Source: Bacillota bacterium
Lineage (GTDB): Bacteria > Bacillota > Clostridia > Peptostreptococcales > Anaerovoracaceae
Length of the DNA: 5,893 nucleotides
Direction: 5' to 3'
NCBI GenBank assembly: GCA_017549385.1
Contig: JAFYUX010000154.1
Location: 1 to 5,893 of the forward strand
Part shown: positions 1 through 3,536 of the stretch, piece by piece
Numbering within the stretch: the stretch's first letter is position 1
How the letters are laid out: the number at the start of each line of letters is the position of its first letter
The notes under the pieces: generated by a model
The model's input: only the letters and a program-made list of their open reading frames with translations
Database searches by the model: none
Told to the model about the DNA's origin: nothing
Position numbers and translations under genes: made by a program

Positions 1-49
1 TGTGCTATTATATCGCATGATTCCCATCATTGCAAGAAGGAATTATTTT
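1..49 (-). promoter_or_regulatory. Sigma-70-type promoter reading out of the left edge, with an inverted repeat in its spacer
   Basis: On the minus strand there is a -35 element TTGCAA (30-35; four of six consensus bases), a 17-base spacer and a perfect -10 element TATAAT (7-12). Transcription would start at about the first base of the window or just beyond it, so the gene it serves is not visible. The spacer holds an inverted repeat, ATGAT-TCCC-ATCAT (17-30), which could be an operator or chance. The promoter begins just after the dut stop codon, and I see no hairpin with a T-run between them, so the nrd operon transcript may also read through into the next gene. The promoter elements are directly seen; their use is inferred. 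Confidence 0.6.
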
Positions 50-493
50 TTATTTTGTACCTGTAGAACCAAAGCCGCCTTCGCCTCTTTCTGTATCATC
101 CAGTTCGTCTACTTCTTCAAAATCAACTGCAAGAACCGGTGTGATTACAAACTGAGCTACTCTTTCTTTGTCTTCTACAATCTGATCTACATCAGAATGA
201 TTGTGGAGTGCCACCATGATTTCGCCTCTGTAGTCTGAGTCAACTACACCTACTTTGTTTGCAGGAGCAAGGCCTCTCTTTGATGCGAGACCACTGCGGG
301 CATATATGAGACCTGCATAACCAACTGGCACTTCCAGAGCAACGCCTGTCTTAATCATTACAGTCTTTCCGGCAGGGATAACTGTTTCTGCACCCATGCA
401 GGCATAGAGATCTGCACCTGCAGCATATTCGCTACCATACTTCGGCACTACTGCATTTTCATTAAGCTTTTTTATTCTAACTTTAGTTCTCAA
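50..493 (-). CDS. dut: Deoxyuridine 5'-triphosphate nucleotidohydrolase (dUTPase)
   Basis: This homotrimeric cytosolic enzyme hydrolyses dUTP to dUMP and pyrophosphate, keeping uracil out of DNA and feeding thymidylate synthesis. The 147 residues are the usual length for the trimeric family, and all five signature motifs are present in order: AGADLYA (25-31), ARSGLA (65-70), GVVDSDYRGEIMV (82-94, with the likely catalytic Asp85 and the deoxyribose-stacking Tyr88), RVAQFVI (111-117) and the glycine-rich C-terminal arm RGEGGFGSTG (136-145, with Phe141). The arm is intact, so the protein should be active. The start is a TTG codon (491-493), chosen because GGAG (500-503) lies six bases upstream and no in-frame ATG fits the conserved N-terminus. 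The gene starts 13 bases after the nrdG stop, so it is the third gene of the nrdD-nrdG-dut operon. Confidence 0.96.
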   Translation of the reverse strand: MRTKVRIKKLNENAVVPKYGSEYAAGADLYACMGAETVIPAGKTVMIKTGVALEVPVGYAGLIYARSGLASKRGLAPANKVGVVDSDYRGEIMVALHNHSDVDQIVEDKERVAQFVITPVLAVDFEEVDELDDTERGEGGFGSTGTK

Positions 494-499
494 TTTTTA

Positions 500-503
500 C
501 TCC
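500..503 (-). promoter_or_regulatory. Ribosome binding site that supports the TTG start of dut
   Basis: GGAG on the minus strand lies six bases before the TTG codon, inside the 13-base gap after the nrdG stop codon TAG (507-509). Its position supports the non-ATG start and suggests that dut translation is coupled to that of nrdG. Confidence 0.7.
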
Positions 504-506
504 AAT

Positions 507-1040
507 CTATATCTGATACTTATCGCGCCATTCCACGATTTCGTCTGCTGCCAGAGATTTCTTTACATCGATGATTCTCTGATTTGTTGAACCGCGGAAT
601 CTCAGATCGATAACTTTGAGTTCTTCTACAAAGCGTCCATCCACCAGAACATCGATGCAGTCCAGCATTTCGCATACTGCTTCCATCTGACCGACCTTGT
701 AAGTCAGCAGATCCAGCTCGTAGTCATAACCTGTGTAGCACCAGATATCTTTTTGCGGATATGTTTCTCTGATACGTTTGAGAAGCTTTGCCATCTCCGG
801 ACTGTTTTTAGGGTCAAACGGCTCGCCGCCCAGGAGAGAAAATCCTCTGATGTGATCAGGCTCCAGAGCCGTTATGATGCGATCTGCCACCGCGTCGTCG
901 AAGACGTCGCCATAGTTGTGGTTCCATGTTTCCGGGTTGAAGCAGCCTTTACAGTGATGTGTGCAGCCGCTTACATAAAGGGAAACACGAACCCCCGGAC
1001 CATTTGCTATATCATGAGTTTTAATATTTGCGTAATTCAT
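507..1040 (-). CDS. nrdG: Anaerobic ribonucleoside-triphosphate reductase activating protein (radical SAM)
   Basis: NrdG is the small radical-SAM activase of the class III ribonucleotide reductase. It reductively cleaves S-adenosylmethionine with a 4Fe-4S cluster and abstracts a hydrogen from the C-terminal glycine of NrdD, leaving a stable glycyl radical. The 177-residue length is normal for the family, which lacks the extra ferredoxin domain of PflA-like activases. The cluster motif CTHHCKGC (Cys26, Cys30, Cys33, CX3CX2C) is complete, and the SAM-binding GGEPF motif is at 71-75. The N-terminus (NIKTHDIANGPGVRVSLYVSGC) has the typical family form. The ATG (1038-1040) has AAGGTG a few bases upstream, overlapping the nrdD stop codon; the gap to nrdD is only nine bases, so the two are almost certainly cotranscribed and translationally coupled. 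Confidence 0.97.
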   Translation of the reverse strand: MNYANIKTHDIANGPGVRVSLYVSGCTHHCKGCFNPETWNHNYGDVFDDAVADRIITALEPDHIRGFSLLGGEPFDPKNSPEMAKLLKRIRETYPQKDIWCYTGYDYELDLLTYKVGQMEAVCEMLDCIDVLVDGRFVEELKVIDLRFRGSTNQRIIDVKKSLAADEIVEWRDKYQI

Positions 1041-1042
1041 AA

Positions 1043-1052
1043 CATCACCTTA
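1043..1052 (-). promoter_or_regulatory. nrdG ribosome binding site overlapping the nrdD stop codon
   Basis: On the minus strand the sequence reads TAAGGTGATG. The TAA is the stop codon of nrdD, and its last two bases form part of AAGGTGAT, the Shine-Dalgarno site of nrdG. Ribosomes finishing nrdD are therefore placed to reinitiate on nrdG, which suits proteins that act as a complex. Confidence 0.65.
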
Positions 1053-3176
1053 CAGATGAAGCACTCTTGATTTGATTTCCAGTGTCTTGCCTACATTCCA
1101 GAAGTTTTCGCCAAGATAACCGCAGGTTCTTCTTGTAACATTCATCTTCTGCTGATTTGTGTTGCCACAGTTTGGACACTTCCACTGACCTTCGTCAGTA
1201 ACTTCGATTTCGCCGTCGTATCCGCAAACGTGACAGTAGTCAGACTTTGTATTGAACTCAGCGTACTGGATATTGTCGTAAATAAATCTTACAACATCAG
1301 CCAGTGCGTCCAGGTTGTTTTTCATGTTTGGAACTTCTACGTAAGAGATGGCACCGCCAGAAGAAATAGGCTGGAATTCGCTTTCGAAAACAAACTTTGT
1401 GAAAGCGTCGATCTCTTCGCGAACATCTACATGGTAAGAGTTTGTATAGTAACCCTTGTCAGTAACATCCTTGATAGTACCGAACTTTTCCTTGTCGATA
1501 CGTGCAAATCTGTAGCAGAGGGACTCAGCCGGTGTGCCGTAGAGAGCAAAACCGAGGCCAGTTTCTGCTTTCCATCTGTCACATGCAGCTCTGAGATAAC
1601 GCATAACCTTAAATGCGAACTCCTTGCCTACAGGATCAGTGTGGCTTACACCCTTCATAAGCTTTGTCATTTCGTAGATACCTATGTATCCCAGTGAGAT
1701 AGATGAATATCCATCATAAAGGAACTTGTCGATTGTTTCGCCCTTTTCAAGACGTGCGATAGCACCATACTGCCAGTGAACAGGGCTTGTATCTGATCTT
1801 GTGCCCTTGAGAGCTTCGTGTCTGCACATGAGAGCCTCATAACAGAGCTCAAGTCTTTCGTCCATGAGTTTCCAGAACTTATCTTCGTCGCCATTTGCAA
1901 TGATAGCAATCTGTGGCAGGTTGAGGCTGACAACACCCTGGTTGAAACGACCTTCGAACTTATACTCGCCATTTTCGTCCTTCCATGGAGCAAGGAAACT
2001 TCTGCAGCCCATGCAGCTGAAAACATTGCCTTCGTAGTTTTCGCGCATCTTTTTTGCAGAGATATAGTCAGGATACATACGCTTTGCAGAACACTTTACT
2101 GCAAGCTCTGTAATATAGTCATATTCGCCGCCCTTGAGACAGTTATTTTCATCAAGAACGTAAATGAGCTTAGGGAATGCAGGAGTAACATAAACACCCT
2201 TTTCATTTTTGATACCCTCAAGACGCTGTCTGAGAATTTCTTCCACGATCATGGCATTTTCTTTGATGTACTCGTCCCCTTCTCGTACATACAGGAATAA
2301 AGTAACGAATGGTGACTGACCGTTTGTAGTCATGAGAGTGTTGATCTGATACTGAATAGTCTGAACACCAGATCTCAGCTCGTCGTTTAAGCGGTTCTGC
2401 ACCAGTCTTTCGATGACTTCGTCATCAATAGAATCACCACATTCTGCAATAATGTTTCTCTTATATTTTTCGTAACTTCTGCGAAGGTATTTGCCCAGAT
2501 GTGACATATCCACAGACTGACCGCCGTACTGGCTGCTGGCAACAGCTGCGATAATCTGAGTCATTACCGTACATGCAACCTGGAAACTCTTTGGTGACTC
2601 GATGAGCTTGCCGTTCATAACTGTGCCGTTGTCCAGCATATCGCCGATATTGATAAGGCAGCAGTTAAAGATAGGCTGAAGGAAGTAATCCGCATCGTGG
2701 AAGTGGATTACACCGTCATCATGAGCCTGAGAGATTTTTTCAGGAAGAAGGATACGTCTTGTGAGGTCCTTTGAAACTTCGCCGGCAATAAGGTCTCTCT
2801 GAGTGGAAGCCATAACTGCATTTTTGTTTGAGTTTTCTTCCATTACGTCCTTGTTGCTGTTCTGGATGAGGCTCAGGATAGAATCATCAGTTGTGTTTGC
2901 TTTTCTTACAAGAGCTCTTGAATATCTGTAGATGATGTATGTCTTTGCAAGGACATACTTGCCTTCTGCCATGAGGCTGCGTTCTACCATGTCCTGAATA
3001 TCTTCTACGAGAAGTCTAGGTCTGTTTTTTGATTCTATCTTTTTTGCGATTTCTATTATCTTTTCTTCTGATATACGATCCTGTTCTTCAACAACATCGT
3101 TTGCTTTTCTGATGGCACTTTCTATTTTGCTGCGATCAAACTCAACCGTGCTGCCATCTCGCTTAATAACTTTCAT
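1050..3176 (-). CDS. nrdD: Anaerobic (class III) ribonucleoside-triphosphate reductase, large subunit
   Basis: This oxygen-sensitive glycyl-radical enzyme reduces ribonucleoside triphosphates to deoxyribonucleoside triphosphates. At 708 residues it matches the full-length family (about 700-710). An ATP-cone occupies roughly residues 1-90 (opening KVIKRDGSTVEFDRSKI), giving allosteric control of overall activity by ATP and dATP. The barrel contains likely active-site cysteines in FNCCLIN (Cys172/173) and SCMGCRSFL (Cys388/391; Cys391 by analogy with E. coli Cys384). SLNLPQIA follows at about 417-424. The C-terminus has a zinc site of two CXXC pairs (Cys648/651 and Cys667/670), then the radical motif RRTCGYLG with Gly686 as the probable radical residue. 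All key residues are present, so the enzyme looks active. The ATG start is preceded by a strong AAAGGGGG site. It heads the nrdD-nrdG-dut operon. The reductant, usually formate, cannot be settled from this view. Confidence 0.98.
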   Translation of the reverse strand: MKVIKRDGSTVEFDRSKIESAIRKANDVVEEQDRISEEKIIEIAKKIESKNRPRLLVEDIQDMVERSLMAEGKYVLAKTYIIYRYSRALVRKANTTDDSILSLIQNSNKDVMEENSNKNAVMASTQRDLIAGEVSKDLTRRILLPEKISQAHDDGVIHFHDADYFLQPIFNCCLINIGDMLDNGTVMNGKLIESPKSFQVACTVMTQIIAAVASSQYGGQSVDMSHLGKYLRRSYEKYKRNIIAECGDSIDDEVIERLVQNRLNDELRSGVQTIQYQINTLMTTNGQSPFVTLFLYVREGDEYIKENAMIVEEILRQRLEGIKNEKGVYVTPAFPKLIYVLDENNCLKGGEYDYITELAVKCSAKRMYPDYISAKKMRENYEGNVFSCMGCRSFLAPWKDENGEYKFEGRFNQGVVSLNLPQIAIIANGDEDKFWKLMDERLELCYEALMCRHEALKGTRSDTSPVHWQYGAIARLEKGETIDKFLYDGYSSISLGYIGIYEMTKLMKGVSHTDPVGKEFAFKVMRYLRAACDRWKAETGLGFALYGTPAESLCYRFARIDKEKFGTIKDVTDKGYYTNSYHVDVREEIDAFTKFVFESEFQPISSGGAISYVEVPNMKNNLDALADVVRFIYDNIQYAEFNTKSDYCHVCGYDGEIEVTDEGQWKCPNCGNTNQQKMNVTRRTCGYLGENFWNVGKTLEIKSRVLHL

Positions 3177-3183
3177 ATGTGGT

Positions 3184-3191
3184 CCCCCTTT
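3184..3191 (-). promoter_or_regulatory. Strong nrdD ribosome binding site
   Basis: AAAGGGGG on the minus strand lies seven bases before the ATG of nrdD (3174-3176). No other in-frame start nearby has such a site, so it fixes the nrdD start. Confidence 0.75.
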
Positions 3192-3221
3192 GAGGTGATT
3201 CTACTATTACACATTACCCGT

Positions 3222-3250
3222 ATTTTAACAAAGCAAACCGCCTTTGTCCA
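3222..3250 (-). promoter_or_regulatory. nrdDG-dut promoter
   Basis: The minus strand shows a -35 element TGGACA (3245-3250; five of six consensus bases), an exact 17-base spacer and a -10 element TAAAAT (3222-3227; five of six). The bases TGT directly before the -10 give an extended TGn form. Transcription should start near 3215, leaving a leader of about 40 bases that contains the strong ribosome binding site. The nearest NrdR-like box ends about ten bases upstream of the -35. The elements are seen; the start point is inferred. Confidence 0.72.
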
Positions 3251-3259
3251 TTGCATTTG

Positions 3260-3275
3260 CAACCACATATTGTGC
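3260..3275. promoter_or_regulatory. NrdR-like box 1 (nearest to the nrdD promoter)
   Basis: This 16-base site matches the known NrdR consensus ACACWATATATWGTGT at 11 positions. One half-site, CACAATAT on the minus strand, is perfect and the other half is degenerate. It is centred about 53 bases upstream of the predicted nrdD start. Alone it would be weak; its support comes from box 2, which repeats the same half-site exactly 42 bases away. NrdR is a zinc-finger and ATP-cone repressor that controls ribonucleotide reductase genes, usually through paired boxes. Confidence 0.5.
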
Positions 3276-3301
3276 GTGATTTTACATTTACCTATTTTTA
3301 C

Positions 3302-3317
3302 ATTCTATATATTGTGG
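3302..3317. promoter_or_regulatory. NrdR-like box 2
   Basis: ATTCTATATATTGTGG matches 13 of 16 positions of the NrdR consensus, including the central ATATAT core and the GTG half-site. It starts 42 bases from box 1, that is four helical turns, which would place two NrdR units on the same face of the DNA. It lies upstream of the nrdD promoter and on the nrdD side of the terminator. Confidence 0.6.
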
Positions 3318-3351
3318 CATAATATTCGTGTTGGCGGAGCCATCGGGAGAC

Positions 3352-3388
3352 AAAAAACCCCGGAACAGTTACAAACACTGGCCCGGGG
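3352..3388 (-). terminator. Rho-independent terminator downstream of the LuxR-type gene
   Basis: On the minus strand a stem of six G-C pairs, CCCCGG with CCGGGG (3383-3388 and 3358-3363), is extended by a second stem CAGT/ACTG (3377-3380 and 3366-3369) after a two-by-two internal loop, with a seven-base loop. It is followed at once by six T residues (3352-3357). There is no T-run on the plus strand, so it works in the minus direction only. It lies about 150 bases after the LuxR-type stop codon and should separate that transcript from the nrd operon. If any promoter lies between 3390 and 3536 it would act on nrdD as an attenuator instead. Confidence 0.85.
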
Positions 3389-3400
3389 CATTTCGCCAAA

Positions 3401-3416
3401 ATACTATATATAGTTT
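3401..3416. promoter_or_regulatory. NrdR-like box 3, beyond the terminator
   Basis: ATACTATATATAGTTT matches 14 of 16 positions of the NrdR consensus, the best match in the window, and contains a perfect 12-base palindrome, ACTATATATAGT (3403-3414). It lies between the LuxR-type stop codon and the terminator, about 190 bases upstream of the predicted nrdD start. Because the core is AT-only, chance in an AT-rich region must be considered; the paired box 4 makes this less likely. Confidence 0.5.
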
Positions 3417-3441
3417 TAAACCACTAATTATCTAATTTTTA

Positions 3442-3457
3442 ACACTCTATATCGTGG
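3442..3457. promoter_or_regulatory. NrdR-like box 4, paired with box 3
   Basis: ACACTCTATATCGTGG matches 13 of 16 consensus positions and has both informative outer half-sites, ACAC and GTG, making it the least AT-dependent of the four. It starts 41 bases from box 3, again about four helical turns. Confidence 0.5.
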
Positions 3458-3463
3458 TTTATG

Positions 3464-3477
3464 TTACAAAATTGTAA
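3464..3477. promoter_or_regulatory. Perfect 14-base palindrome, possible operator
   Basis: TTACAAAATTGTAA is a perfect inverted repeat seven bases from NrdR-like box 4 and about 60 bases after the LuxR-type stop codon. It does not fit the Rex, PerR or NrdR consensus as I know them. It could bind an unidentified dimeric regulator or be chance; an RNA hairpin here would be weak and has no T-run. Confidence 0.35.
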
Positions 3478-3536
3478 TATTTCGATGGATTTTTTAGCGA
3501 TTTCTGTCATCTGTACGTCATATTATTTAGATATTT

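Larger units (their letters stand above)
3177..3536. other. 360-base regulatory intergenic region between the LuxR-type gene and nrdD
   Basis: No convincing gene is present. In the minus direction it holds the 3' untranslated region of the LuxR-type gene, a palindrome, two NrdR-like boxes, the terminator, two more NrdR-like boxes, the nrdD promoter and the nrdD leader with its ribosome binding site. It is clearly more AT-rich than the flanking genes, apart from the terminator stem and the stretch around 3330-3350, for which I have no explanation. Confidence 0.8.

Noticed and set aside
753..1070. Plus-strand open frame of 105 codons opposite nrdG
   Set aside because: Antisense to the complete nrdG gene, including its cluster motif; no independent coding evidence.
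1230..2300. Plus-strand open frames of 155 and 160 codons opposite nrdD
   Set aside because: They are antisense shadows of a fully conserved nrdD coding frame and show no family motif or ribosome binding site.
3281..3325. Plus-strand promoter (TTTACA at 3297-3302 with CATAAT or TAATAT near 3320)
   Set aside because: The spacing to the better -10 is only 15 bases, there is no plus-strand gene downstream, and the match is expected by chance in AT-rich DNA.
3177..3413. Plus-strand open frame of 78 codons across the intergenic region
   Set aside because: It has no ribosome binding site or recognisable family, and runs through the nrdD promoter, two NrdR-like boxes and the terminator stem; its composition is that of regulatory DNA.
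3464..3477. Rex or PerR operator at the TTACAAAATTGTAA palindrome
   Set aside because: The half-sites and spacing do not fit the TTGTGAA-type Rex or TTATAAT-type PerR consensus.
3401..3480. Minus-strand promoter in the region of NrdR-like boxes 3 and 4
   Set aside because: Several TATA-like hexamers exist (for example TATAGT), but none has a -35 with more than about two consensus matches at a proper distance.
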